A stretch of 37,740 nt of DNA from assembly GCF_002573715.1 (NCBI RefSeq), contig NZ_PDHM01000025.1, forward strand, positions 1-37,740. The letters run 5' to 3'. How positions within the stretch are numbered: the first letter of the stretch is position 1; each line of letters opens with the position of its first letter. The notes beneath the pieces are model-generated. The model was not told the origin of the DNA and searched no databases. It was given only the letters and a program-made list of their open reading frames with translations. Of the stretch, positions 23,762-32,145 are shown in pieces. The stretch comes from Paenibacillus sp. EZ-K15. Lineage in GTDB: Bacteria; Bacillota; Bacilli; Paenibacillales; Paenibacillaceae. A program made the position numbers and the translations under genes.

Positions 23762-23793
23762 AACGGACTGCCACTTAGCCGCGGCAGTCCGTT
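23762..23793. terminator. 11-bp stem-loop
   Basis: AACGGACTGCC (23762-23772) and GGCAGTCCGTT (23783-23793) form a perfect stem with a ten-base loop. On the plus strand it is followed by CTTGTTC and no clear T-run on either side, so termination is uncertain. It separates the two-component operon from the defence-like remnants. Confidence 0.5.
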
Positions 23794-23863
23794 CTTGTTC
23801 ATATTACATCCATCGATCAAGGCTGGTATTCGGTCGATTTAACGCCGTTGTCAGTCTAATGCT

Positions 23864-24013
23864 TTATTTTTTAGGAACAATATTAGATTTTGTGATGTAC
23901 TGAATTCCTTTAAAAGTTATGTACGGTGAGGTTATCTTTAATGATATTGATGCTGAATTAACGAATTTCTCAAGATCAGATCCGTATGGAACCTTTTGAA
24001 TAGAAATGCTCAT
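23864..24013 (-). pseudogene. Phospholipase-D-like N-terminal fragment, 49 codons
   Basis: From ATG at 24013, with a perfect GGAGGG site five bases upstream, the frame reads MSISIQKVPYGSDLEKFVNS, followed by ASISLKITSPYITFKGI, and ends at TAA (23864). The segment with an alpha-helix followed by a LKITSPYI strand resembles the first strand of PLD-superfamily nucleases often found in defence loci. The HKD catalytic motifs are absent, so this is a truncated piece or a small ORF created by decay. It lies 31 bases after the HEPN-like remnant in the same direction. Confidence 0.45.
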
Positions 24014-24044
24014 TTAACCCTCCAGCCAACCGAGATATGACGCT

Positions 24045-24597
24045 TTATTTTTCGTTCACTTTATCCATACACAAGTCAATCAACGCAATCAAGCGATAGA
24101 ACAAATAATCGATTTGTTTCATAGAACCGATTTGAATTTTGTTGGTTTCAAAGTGTCGTATTTGATACTTATTTCCGATATCAGTAAGGGTTTTGAATTC
24201 ATCTTCTAGCAGTTTATCAAATTCTGCGGTTCCCGCTGCTATATTCGAAACTAACGTTTGTGCCGAAGCCTTTTTGTTGTTCGAGTCATAGAACGTTTTA
24301 ATTCTTTCCAATGCGTCCCAAATCTTTTCAATCGCGGTTTGACGATCGATCTCCTTTGGCTTACGAATATTTTCGATTGCTAAGTTCACCAATTCGTTCA
24401 AACGGTTGTCTTTCGATTTTACGTTTAGGTTTAGTACTGCATCTAGTTGAGTAGGTAAGTGACGCTTGGTCATACCATCACTATCTAGATAGTTAAAACT
24501 ATCCGTTTCGTGCAAAGATTTGATTTACTTCGACGCGAAATTTTTCTTTTTCGATTTCCGTGTCTGGGAAGAATATGTGAACATGCTTGAAGTAACT
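24045..24597 (-). pseudogene. AbiJ/HEPN-like C-terminal fragment, frameshifted
   Basis: The longest open part (24045-24515) encodes 156 residues. It includes LTDIGNKYQIRHFETNKI and YLFYRLIALI, which resemble the C-terminal domain of AbiJ-related HEPN proteins linked to abortive infection. Immediately upstream, in another frame (24597-24516), is YFKHVHIFFPDTEIEKEKF and then VNQIFARNG, ending in a stop, which continues naturally into the next frame as FNYLDSDGMTKRHLP. One frameshift therefore breaks the gene, and the N-terminus before it is missing, fused to the end of the OLD fragment. HEPN domains are commonly RNases; the R-H of RHFETNKI is present. The gene is probably inactive. Confidence 0.65.
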
Positions 24598-24600
24598 ATG

Positions 24601-25360
24601 TTAGTCACTTTCGTTGATATCATTTATTTTTGAATAGCAGAATTCAACAAAATCAAGCAAGGAGTACTTATCAATGTCGTCTTCATCCCATTTTACGTTG
24701 ACGGGCGTTTCCATATTGGGAATTTGAGCTTTGATAGCGGCATTGAGAAGTTGAATATCCGTAATAGCGCTACACGTACTATTTACGCTCCCCTTATCAG
24801 TTAGCCAGAATTTCTGAAGAACTTCGGCCATTTTTGAAATATTGCCTTCCATAAGTAAATCGTACTCAAATGTCTTCAGTGGAAAACTATATAAACGTCC
24901 CCAAACGATCTTTTGTTTATCATCTTCTAGCTCAAGTGCACTATTAGCACCTTTTAAGAGCTTACTAGGTGTTGGATATACCTCCTGTAAATCTACTATA
25001 GGCTTGCCATGCCGATTTAATGCAGGCTCCCCTTTTTCATCTAACACCTCAATTTTTTCTTTTGGCGGATCATTATCTGTGATTCCAGCACATAGAATTG
25101 GTAGTTTATACATACCTTTAGAGTTATCGCAATTCGAGAATAGTTTCATAAAATGTTTAAAATTAATTCCGTTAATATTAATTATTGAAACGCCTGCCTC
25201 CTATAAAGATGCTGGTAGTAGCGGCCTTGAATTAATTAAAGCGCTCTTATTGAGTTCAGCTAAAACAATTTTGGCAAACGAGGGAATGAGCATTGCTTCA
25301 CTTATGCCTTCAACAAGAATTATCCTCTTTGAAAATAGCAATGTTGACTTGGTCATCCAA
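24601..25360 (-). pseudogene. OLD-family nuclease fragment (TOPRIM part), broken
   Basis: The 182-aa open part (24601-25149) begins MKLFSNCDNSKG and contains ILCAGITDNDPPKE, the TOPRIM DxD-type motif of OLD-family nucleases. Reading further upstream in the same frame gives STLLFSKRIILVEGISEAM, the TOPRIM glutamate motif, then an in-frame TAG where a sense codon is expected (before EAGVSIININGINFKHF). The ATP-binding N-terminal half is not present. OLD proteins such as GajA are ATP-dependent DNA nucleases with anti-phage roles. Loss of the ATPase and the stop codon make this copy a pseudogene. The HEPN-like fragment begins right after its stop, suggesting a former operon. Confidence 0.72.
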
Positions 25361-25429
25361 CTTCAGTTGTATTATCTCTATAATTTCGGATTATCAATCA
25401 ATTAGGTTCCTATAAACCTCAACTAACTT

Positions 25430-25668
25430 TTATTCATTATAGTCTTCATATGTAATCCCATCTTCTGAATCTACGCCTGTTAACAACCAGTTTAGATTAA
25501 CATTATATTGGACCCTAATTGATATCAATGTTTCAGCTGAAGGATTACTATTCCCCATTTCAATTCACTCAGGTTCCCTTGAGAAATTCCTATACTTTTT
25601 GCAAACTGAGATTGGTTTAGATTATTTTCTTTTCGGATACATTTTATTCTATATCCAATTTCACTCAT
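25430..25668 (-). pseudogene. XRE-family regulator, one-base frameshift
   Basis: From ATG at 25668 the frame reads MSEIGYRIKCIRKENNLNQS and QFAKSIGISQGNLSE, a typical XRE helix-turn-helix, then goes out of frame at a run near 25560. A one-base change restores NSNPSAETLISIRVQYNVNL and NWLLTG, the usual end of such regulators, closing at TAA (25430). It lies between the OLD remnant and the right end of the element and may once have controlled the defence genes. Confidence 0.75.
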
Positions 25669-25718
25669 CCATTTCACCACCACTCAACAAGTTCCATGCA
25701 AAATCAATATTTATATAA

Positions 25719-25758
25719 TAAAAAAAGGGCAGCCCGGAATCATTCACTCAGGCTCCCC
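25719..25758 (-). terminator. Terminator in glmS direction inside the Tn7-like right end
   Basis: GGGCAGCC (25727-25734) and GGCTCCCC (25751-25758) pair with one mismatch, and on the minus strand seven T follow. Transcripts running out of glmS through the right-end repeats would stop here, so the element appears to supply a terminator in place of the native one. Confidence 0.6.
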
Positions 25759-25783
25759 TCTAGATGCATTAATCATCTTACAT

Positions 25784-25862
25784 GTTGGTTCCACACATTT
25801 TTTACTGGTTCCACAGTTTTTTTACTGGTTCCATACTTTTTTACTAGTTCCACACTTTTTTT
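25784..25862 (-). repeat. Four abutting 19-20 bp repeats (TnsB-type sites), right end
   Basis: On the minus strand the unit is an A-run, then TGTGGAAC and CAGT, repeated four times head to tail (boundaries near 25803, 25823 and 25842). The single-base variants and tight packing match the right end of Tn7, where TnsB binds and represses the tns promoter. Orientation is opposite to the left-end copies. Confidence 0.8.
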
Positions 25863-25885
25863 ATCACCAGACAACGTGTTGAACA

Positions 25886-25890
25886 TAAGC
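25886..25890. repeat. Right target-site duplication TAAGC
   Basis: This is the second copy of TAAGC, centred 23 bp downstream of the last base of the glmS stop codon, where TnsD-directed Tn7 insertions fall. Confidence 0.65.
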
Positions 25891-25910
25891 TTACTTCCCC
25901 GCTCCCAGCC

Positions 25911-27743
25911 TTACTCCACCGTCACGCTCTTCGCCAGGTTACGCGGCTTATCCACATCGTTGCCACGGGCAAGCGATGCGTAGTAAGCAAGCAACTGCAG
26001 CGGTACGACAGACAAGGCTGCCGTCAAGATCGGCAAGGTCTTCGGAATGGCGAAGGCTTGATCTACGGATTTCAGCAAGCCGGCCACATGCTCTTCGTGC
26101 GTAATCGCCATCACTTCTGCGCCGCGTGCCTTCACTTCCTTGATGTTGCTCACCGTTTTCTCCAGAACTGCTTCCTGGGTTGCCAAGGCAATAACGGGAA
26201 TTCCCTCTTCAATCAAGGCCAGCGTACCATGCTTCAGTTCGCCGGCAGCATATGCCTCGGAGTGAATGTAAGAGATCTCCTTGAGCTTCAGGGAGCCTTC
26301 TTGTGCTACGGCGTAGTCTTGACCACGGCCGATGAAGAACAGGTTCTCATGCTCCGCAATTTGCTCGGCATATCCCTTGATCGATTCTGCGTTGGTCAGC
26401 ATGGATTCTACCTGTTCAGGCAGTGCTTCCATCGCTGCAATCACTTCAGCAACAGCTTCTTCTGTCATCGTACCGCGTACTTGAGCCAGGTACAGACCAA
26501 ACAGATAGAATGCAATCAACTGAGAGGTGTAAGCCTTCGTGGAAGCTACGGCAATTTCCGGACCAGCCAGGGTGCCGAGCACATCGTTGGCTTCACGAGC
26601 AATAGAGCTGCCTACCACGTTCGTGATGGCCAGGACATGAGCGCCATGGCTCTGCGCTTCACGAAGCGCAGCCAAGGTATCTGCCGTCTCACCGGATTGG
26701 CTCACAACGATGACAAGAGTCTCTGGTGTAACGATCGGCGAACGGTAACGGTACTCGGAAGCTACGTCATTTTCAACCGGAATGCGTACCATCTCTTCGA
26801 TCACGCTGCGTCCCACAAGTCCGGCATGGTAAGCCGTACCGCAGGCCACAATCTGCACATTGCGAATGTTCTTAATCTGTTCCTGTGTCAGCTTCAGCTC
26901 AGGCAGAACGACTTTGCGTCCGCTCTCATCCACACGGCCCAGCATCGTATCCCGGTATGCTTTTGGCTGCTCGTGGATCTCCTTCAGCATGAAGTGATCG
27001 AATCCGCCTTTTTCCGCTGTAACGGCATCCCAATCGACACGAATCATTTCCCGAGAAATAAAGTTCCCCTCAATGGTCATTAATTCGACAGCATCTGCTG
27101 TCAGCAGAGCCATCTCTCCATCGTTGAGAATATATACGTTCCGCGTATATTTCAAAATAGCCGGAATATCAGAACCGATGAAGTTCTCCCCTTCGCCAAG
27201 ACCGATAATAAGTGGGCTTGCTTGACGCACAGCCACCAATCGATCCGGCTCATACTCGGTCAAGACGCCAAGGGCAAATGCACCTCTCATATAAGAGATC
27301 GCCTTCTGCACGGCCTTAACAATATCCCCGTCATATTCACGGGCAATGAGATGGGAGATAACTTCTGTATCGGTCTCCGAAACAAAGTGGTGTCCTTGGC
27401 TGATCAGCTCTTCCTTCAGGTCCAGATAGTTCTCAACGATTCCGTTATGGACAACGGAGAACTTCTGGCTTTCGTCTGTATGCGGATGCGAATTCACGTC
27501 CGACGGCCGGCCATGCGTAGCCCAGCGGGTATGACCGATACCTGCAGTTCCCACGAGTGGGGCAGACTCCAGTCTCTCCTCCAGATTGGCAAGACGCCCT
27601 TGCGCCTTGGCCACACGCAGACCTTCATTCGTAAAGACGGCAATCCCTGCTGAATCGTATCCACGATACTCCAGCTTTCTCAATCCCTCGATCAACACCG
27701 CTTGCGTTTTCTGATTTCCAATATATCCGACAATACCACACAT
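25911..27743 (-). CDS. glmS: Glutamine-fructose-6-phosphate aminotransferase
   Basis: GlmS converts fructose-6-phosphate and glutamine to glucosamine-6-phosphate, the first step of UDP-GlcNAc and cell-wall precursor synthesis. The 610-aa product starts MCGIVGYIG, where Cys2 becomes the catalytic N-terminal nucleophile, and has an N-terminal glutaminase domain (about 1-240) and two SIS sugar-isomerase domains, ending KPRNLAKSVTVE. The start at 27743 is fixed by this and by GGAGG nine bases upstream; a longer frame adds 32 non-conserved residues. Its leader contains the glmS ribozyme. The last codons and following bases are the TnsD recognition region, which explains the Tn7-like element just downstream. 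Confidence 0.97.
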   Translation of the reverse strand: MCGIVGYIGNQKTQAVLIEGLRKLEYRGYDSAGIAVFTNEGLRVAKAQGRLANLEERLESAPLVGTAGIGHTRWATHGRPSDVNSHPHTDESQKFSVVHNGIVENYLDLKEELISQGHHFVSETDTEVISHLIAREYDGDIVKAVQKAISYMRGAFALGVLTEYEPDRLVAVRQASPLIIGLGEGENFIGSDIPAILKYTRNVYILNDGEMALLTADAVELMTIEGNFISREMIRVDWDAVTAEKGGFDHFMLKEIHEQPKAYRDTMLGRVDESGRKVVLPELKLTQEQIKNIRNVQIVACGTAYHAGLVGRSVIEEMVRIPVENDVASEYRYRSPIVTPETLVIVVSQSGETADTLAALREAQSHGAHVLAITNVVGSSIAREANDVLGTLAGPEIAVASTKAYTSQLIAFYLFGLYLAQVRGTMTEEAVAEVIAAMEALPEQVESMLTNAESIKGYAEQIAEHENLFFIGRGQDYAVAQEGSLKLKEISYIHSEAYAAGELKHGTLALIEEGIPVIALATQEAVLEKTVSNIKEVKARGAEVMAITHEEHVAGLLKSVDQAFAIPKTLPILTAALSVVPLQLLAYYASLARGNDVDKPRNLAKSVTVE

Positions 27744-27969
27744 AGTATGATTCCTCCGTTCGATTTCCCTATAATAGTAGGCGGAAATAGAACACGGCAG
27801 CATCTGTGCGGTATCAGGAAAGAAGAATGATCTATTCAATTATCAACGTTCAAAAAAATCCAGCAAGATATAGGCTGCGAAGTTGAACAGACATGAATGC
27901 ACTCTTCTTCCACCGCGCTGTCGCATTCTAAATCGCACATTCATGTTTTGTATATTAGTGTGTTAAAAG

Positions 27970-28154
27970 CACCTGCAGATACGTTGTAAGAACGGTCGCC
28001 CATTCCTTTTCCGTGATCCGCTTACGGTTGGTGCATAACCGAGAGGTCCCCGCCGAATAATCCGAACACCTCTACCTCGTCAACTTGCGTTCTGCCGTTT
28101 GGTTATCCTATCGTAGCAATAACCAATCCCCGCGCAGGTACAAGCTCTGGCGCT
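27970..28154 (-). ncRNA. glmS ribozyme (glucosamine-6-phosphate-responsive)
   Basis: On the minus strand the sequence begins AGCGCCAGAGCTTG, has CAAGTTGACGAGG and TATTCGGCGGGGACCTCTCGG, and continues with the P3 hairpin GGTTATGCACCAACC and a P4-like stem to about 27970. These are the conserved core segments of the glmS self-cleaving ribozyme. The expected cut is before the G at 28153. Glucosamine-6-phosphate acts as a cofactor for cleavage and leads to degradation of the glmS mRNA, giving feedback control. Confidence 0.93.
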
Positions 28155-28397
28155 TATGACGCTTGAAGTAACCTCACAATCCTCGCTTTCTATTCTTGAA
28201 TGACATCCTTTATTATATTCATGCGTTCTGACTTTGGCAACTCGGCTGCTTCCCAGGAGTTCCAAGCCCTGCATATAATTAACCTCGTGAATGACATCGA
28301 ATGGCCTATCTTCTCAAGCAATGCCGTAATTCGCACTCTTTGCTGACAGGACAGGGGGTGTTGCGCTTTCATTCGACTGCTTCACCGAAAAGCAGCA
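28155..28397. other. Upstream leader and promoter region of glmS
   Basis: This part of the gap between glmM and the ribozyme holds the glmS promoter (listed separately) and otherwise no gene or repeat that I can support. Confidence 0.6.
28212..28240 (-). promoter_or_regulatory. SigA promoter of glmS
   Basis: TTGCCA (28240-28235) and a perfect TATAAT (28217-28212) are 17 bases apart. Transcription would begin near 28205, about 50 bases before the ribozyme cleavage site, which fits the known layout of glmS leaders. Confidence 0.8.
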
Positions 28398-28431
28398 GGC
28401 CAGTGAACCGGATCTGCATAGTTCACTGGCC
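28398..28431 (-). terminator. Terminator after glmM
   Basis: GGCCAGTGAAC (28398-28408) and GTTCACTGGCC (28421-28431) form a perfect 11-bp stem with a 12-base loop. The stem is about 45 bases past the glmM stop and is followed on the minus strand by TGCTGCTTTT, a weak T tract. Confidence 0.7.
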
Positions 28432-28476
28432 CTGACAAAAATTAGTCTGCTTTCCTTGAAAAATACACCCTAAGTC

Positions 28477-29817
28477 TTACGCCAATTCCCGCTTCACCAC
28501 GTCTGCAATCTGCGTTACATAACGGTCGAGCTCTTCTTTGTCCGGGCCTTCCGCCATGACGCGAATGAGGGATTCCGTTCCCGATGGGCGAACCAGGACA
28601 CGGCCATTATCACCCAAAATGCCTTCTACTTCAGCAATCGCAGACTCAATAACGGTATTGCCTTGGTACTTGCTCTTATCACCTACACGAACATTCACCA
28701 GCACTTGCGGGTACTTGCGCATGCTGCTCTTCAGCTCATGCAGAGGCTTGCCGGAGGCTACCAACGTGTCCACCAATTGAATCCCAGTCAGAATGCCATC
28801 ACCTGTAGTGTTGTGATCCAGGAATATCACATGCCCGGATTGCTCTCCACCCAGGTTATATCCACCACGCCGCATTTCTTCCATCACGTAGCGGTCACCG
28901 ACTGCAGTTTTAGCCGTTTTCAGCTTCAAGCTGTCACATGCCTTATAGAAACCGATGTTACTCATAACGGTCGAAACGATGGTGCCTGCCTTCAGCTTGC
29001 CTGCACGGTTCATGGCATCACCGCAAATGCACAGAATGAAATCGCCGTCTACTTCCTCACCTTTTGCGTCGATCGCAATCAGACGATCCGCATCTCCGTC
29101 AAAAGCCAGACCAAGGTCAGCCCCATGCTGGAGTACAGCCTCGACGAGTTTCTCCGGGTGAGTCGATCCACAGTGATCATTGATGTTCAAGCCATTCGGC
29201 TCAGCACCGATGGTAATCACATCCGCACCCAATTCACGGAAAAGCTTCGGAGCGAGCTCATAAGCTGCACCATTTGCACAATCCAGTACAATTTTCAAGC
29301 CGTCAAACCGGTTATTGACCGTCGTTTTTAAATATTCCAGGTATTTAAATTTAGATTCGTTATCAACAAGTAATTCACCTAAATCAGCACCGATCGGCCG
29401 CGGCAGGTTATCCGTATCCGCATCCATCAGCTCTTCAATCTTGAGTTCTGTCTCATCCGACAGTTTGAAGCCGTCTCCACCGAAGAACTTAATCCCATTA
29501 TCTTGTACCGGGTTATGTGAAGCCGAGATCATAACACCCGCATCAGCCTTCAATAGTCTTGTGATATACGCCACCGCTGGTGTACTTACGACACCCAAAC
29601 GAATGACGTGTGCACCGATGGACAGCAGGCCTGCAACCAATGCTGATTCCAGCATAGCCCCTGATACGCGAGTATCCATACCGATGATGACGGTTGGCTT
29701 CTCTTTATCGCCCGTGAGCACATAGCCGCCGCAGCGACCGATGCTGTAAGCCATTTCGGCTGTCAGCTCTTGATTCGCAACTCCTCTTACTCCATCTGTG
29801 CCAAAATATTTCCCCAT
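28477..29817 (-). CDS. glmM: Phosphoglucosamine mutase
   Basis: GlmM interconverts glucosamine-6-phosphate and glucosamine-1-phosphate, the step after GlmS in UDP-GlcNAc synthesis. The 446-aa length is standard. The phosphoserine loop (VMISASHNP, S100), the metal-binding loop DGDADR and the C-terminal phosphate-binding loop RPSGTE are intact. ATG at 29817 has AAGGAG ten bases upstream. It is the last gene of the cdaA-cdaR-glmM operon, 32 bases after cdaR. In related bacteria GlmM also binds and inhibits CdaA, linking wall precursor supply to c-di-AMP level; this is family knowledge, not visible here. Confidence 0.97.
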   Translation of the reverse strand: MGKYFGTDGVRGVANQELTAEMAYSIGRCGGYVLTGDKEKPTVIIGMDTRVSGAMLESALVAGLLSIGAHVIRLGVVSTPAVAYITRLLKADAGVMISASHNPVQDNGIKFFGGDGFKLSDETELKIEELMDADTDNLPRPIGADLGELLVDNESKFKYLEYLKTTVNNRFDGLKIVLDCANGAAYELAPKLFRELGADVITIGAEPNGLNINDHCGSTHPEKLVEAVLQHGADLGLAFDGDADRLIAIDAKGEEVDGDFILCICGDAMNRAGKLKAGTIVSTVMSNIGFYKACDSLKLKTAKTAVGDRYVMEEMRRGGYNLGGEQSGHVIFLDHNTTGDGILTGIQLVDTLVASGKPLHELKSSMRKYPQVLVNVRVGDKSKYQGNTVIESAIAEVEGILGDNGRVLVRPSGTESLIRVMAEGPDKEELDRYVTQIADVVKRELA

Positions 29818-29849
29818 GTTTTATATACTCCTTTATCTACTCTTCGTTA

Positions 29850-31322
29850 TTATCCATCATTGGACGTTTCTGATCCCGTTGTCCCATCATTCGATCCGTC
29901 TCCCGGCGGATGTGTTGGGTTTTCTCCTGATCCGGAGCCATCCGTGTCTTCATGAGTAGGAGGCGTCTCCGGATTCTCCCCCTGATCATTCCCTGTTTCT
30001 GTTCCTGAGCCCGTTCCTGGTGAAACAGGCTTGTCTTTGTCCGTTCCCTCATTCTTCGAGGTATCCGGCTCCGTTGTCACAGGCTTGGAGTTATCCTTGA
30101 GCTCTAGCTTAATAACAGGACGTTCCGAATCCGTACGGTTAATAAAATTAGGCAGCGTGATCTGCAGCGGAATTTCGTGAACGCCGGCTTTCAAGCCGGT
30201 TGCATTCGCTTCTGCTCCAATATCTGTCGGCTCCAGACTATTAAGCAAGTCAGGCGCTCCGGTTAGCGTTAAAGATATGGTCTTCGTTTTTGGATCCGTA
30301 ATGACAGCATCCAAGCCGGAGGCAACCCCTTTTAACGTTATTGGAATTCCTGTAATCACCCGTTCGCCATGCGATACAGCCGTAACATCCACCGTTACAG
30401 AGCTCGGCTCGATTTTCTCAAAACCTTCAGGCGGCGTCAAGTCGGCCGTAAGCACTGTTGTTCCCGAATTTCTAACTTCTCCCAAATTGATCGCAGCTTC
30501 GATATAGGTCTCAGCTCCTGCCAGCGCCTCTTTACTGCCAAACAGCTTCACTTCTTTTACCTTCTGATCCACCTTGGATAGGACAAACCCTTCCGGCAGC
30601 CGTCCGGTATATTGAAGCTCCAGCGGCAGGGTGACAAATGCAGGCTCAATCGGCACTTCAGCTGCTACTGTAGCAGGCTCAATAACCGCATCTTCCATCG
30701 CGTTGCCTTCTTTATCATATGCTGTAAGCTTGACTCGTTTCTCCGTAATCTTCTCTTTGGCACCATCAAGCTCCACATTACCTTTGACCTGCCCCAGATC
30801 CGCCATTGACGATTCAGGCAGGGTAACCGTGACTTGCCTTGGGTCAATCAGCACGGGTGTTCCGGCACGGTAATCTTTAGCAGGCTCGCCTTTGGTTCCA
30901 ATACTTACCGTCACGGATTTCGACACTCTCGGTTCAACCGTCACCGTAACCGCGGATGGCTCCATCGATACCATCTCCACACCACTCGGGATCGAGTAGG
31001 TTAACGGAAGTGTGTGCGTCCCCGGTTCTCTGACGTTGCTCAAATCAAGCTTCACCTTATAGTCGTCGGTCAAAAGCGAGATATTGGATTTCTTTCCCCG
31101 AACTTCGAGATTTACGCGGTCCTTATCAATACCCGTTAACGCATATTCGCTGTCATCAAATCCATAGGTCTGAATCTTAACGCCTTCAATGATTTTAGTA
31201 TCATAAAAAGTCGTTGGTGGCGCAGGCGTTCCGCTGTCCATATGAACCATCGCCCACAATAAAATACTGACAGCGAGTGCAATGAGCTTGCTTGCCGTGT
31301 TGTTCTTGATCCATTTATCCAT
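29850..31322 (-). CDS. cdaR: CdaA regulatory protein (YbbR domains)
   Basis: CdaR is a membrane-anchored extracellular protein that modulates the diadenylate cyclase CdaA. This 490-aa form has an N-terminal TM (about residues 9-26), several YbbR-type beta domains, each about 80 residues, and a C-terminal tail of about 70-90 residues rich in Pro, Gly, Thr, Ser and Asp (GSGTETG and similar). I set the start at ATG 31322 because it gives the usual MDKWIKNN N-terminus and overlaps the cdaA stop by eight bases; a longer frame runs into cdaA. The low-complexity tail is an addition to the core family and may pass through the cell wall. Confidence 0.93.
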   Translation of the reverse strand: MDKWIKNNTASKLIALAVSILLWAMVHMDSGTPAPPTTFYDTKIIEGVKIQTYGFDDSEYALTGIDKDRVNLEVRGKKSNISLLTDDYKVKLDLSNVREPGTHTLPLTYSIPSGVEMVSMEPSAVTVTVEPRVSKSVTVSIGTKGEPAKDYRAGTPVLIDPRQVTVTLPESSMADLGQVKGNVELDGAKEKITEKRVKLTAYDKEGNAMEDAVIEPATVAAEVPIEPAFVTLPLELQYTGRLPEGFVLSKVDQKVKEVKLFGSKEALAGAETYIEAAINLGEVRNSGTTVLTADLTPPEGFEKIEPSSVTVDVTAVSHGERVITGIPITLKGVASGLDAVITDPKTKTISLTLTGAPDLLNSLEPTDIGAEANATGLKAGVHEIPLQITLPNFINRTDSERPVIKLELKDNSKPVTTEPDTSKNEGTDKDKPVSPGTGSGTETGNDQGENPETPPTHEDTDGSGSGENPTHPPGDGSNDGTTGSETSNDG

Positions 31323-32145
31323 TGCTGCCGTCCCCCTTCCGTTTCCAGAAGAACGTGCGTTTCTCCTTGATGGACGCGGCAGGCCTGAGCTCCTCATACA
31401 ATTTGGAGATGAGAGACTCTTCCTTAATATCTCGAACCACTTGTCCATTCAAGGCCAGCGATACTTGCCCAGTCTCCTCGGATACGACAACTGAAATCGC
31501 ATCCCCCACCTCACTGATCCCGATAGCGGCACGGTGTCTTGTTCCCAGTTCCTTACTGATAAAAGGGTTCTCTGATAGCGGCAAATAACAGCCAGCGGCT
31601 GCAATTTGAGCGTTCTGAATAATGACGGCTCCGTCATGGAGCGGTGTGTTCGGTATAAAAATATTAATAAACAATTCCGAGCTGATCACTGATCTCATCG
31701 GAATTCCTGATTCTACATACTCATTCAGTCCCGTCGTCCGCTCAAAGACGATCAGAGCCCCTATTTTGCGCCGCGACAAATAATTAACCGCCTTAATGGT
31801 TTCGCTGATTAACTTATTGGTCTCTTCGTCAATATCTGATGTCCGCCCGAACAGCTTACCTCGTCCGAGCTGCTCCAGACCACGTCTGAGCTCCGGCTGG
31901 AAGATGATAAAGATCGCCAGCACCCCGAATGTAAAAATCTGATTCATCAGCCACTTTAGCGTGTACAGATCAAACCAGGTGCTAAGCGCCCAGATGACCA
32001 CCAGCACCAAAATCCCTTTGAGGAGCTGGACCGCCCGCGTACCGCGGACGAGCAGTATCATCTGGTATATTATATAAGTAACGATAAGGATATCGATGAT
32101 ATCTTTAATGGTTTCACCCCAGGTCATATCTGTGAAATACTCCAT
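31315..32145 (-). CDS. cdaA: Diadenylate cyclase (c-di-AMP synthase)
   Basis: CdaA makes cyclic di-AMP from two ATP. The 276-aa product has three N-terminal TM helices (about 13-30, 37-57 and 64-85) and the DAC domain with its signature motifs: DGAVII after TPLH, and RHRAAIG. The ATG at 32145 has a GGGGG-rich ribosome binding site seven bases upstream. It overlaps cdaR by eight bases and leads the cdaA-cdaR-glmM operon. c-di-AMP controls potassium and osmolyte balance in Firmicutes. Confidence 0.96.
   Translation of the reverse strand: MEYFTDMTWGETIKDIIDILIVTYIIYQMILLVRGTRAVQLLKGILVLVVIWALSTWFDLYTLKWLMNQIFTFGVLAIFIIFQPELRRGLEQLGRGKLFGRTSDIDEETNKLISETIKAVNYLSRRKIGALIVFERTTGLNEYVESGIPMRSVISSELFINIFIPNTPLHDGAVIIQNAQIAAAGCYLPLSENPFISKELGTRHRAAIGISEVGDAISVVVSEETGQVSLALNGQVVRDIKEESLISKLYEELRPAASIKEKRTFFWKRKGDGSNG

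Larger units (their letters stand above)
19052..25885. mobile_element. Tn7-like element without tns genes, at attTn7 downstream of glmS
   Basis: The left end reads TGTCAGGTGTTAAAAAAC. On the opposite strand the right end contains TGTCTGGTGATAAAAAAAG, a 15-of-17 match, and continues outward to a TGT at 25885. Three spaced copies of a TGTGGAACC-type repeat lie at the left end and four abutting copies in inverse orientation at the right end, as with the TnsB sites of Tn7L and Tn7R. TAAGC flanks both sides, and the right copy is centred 23 bp past the glmS stop, the canonical attTn7 position with the right end facing glmS. No tnsB, tnsC, tnsD or tnsE was found inside. The right terminus is either 25885 (agrees with the duplication) or 25873 (best match to the left terminus). 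Confidence 0.8.

Noticed and set aside
25784..25862. Possible CRISPR array
   Set aside because: The four units abut without spacers and match units at the left end of the Tn7-like element, so they are transposase sites.
26058..27083. A 341-aa plus-strand frame opposite glmS
   Set aside because: It is fully antisense to a confident conserved gene and has no recognisable domain.
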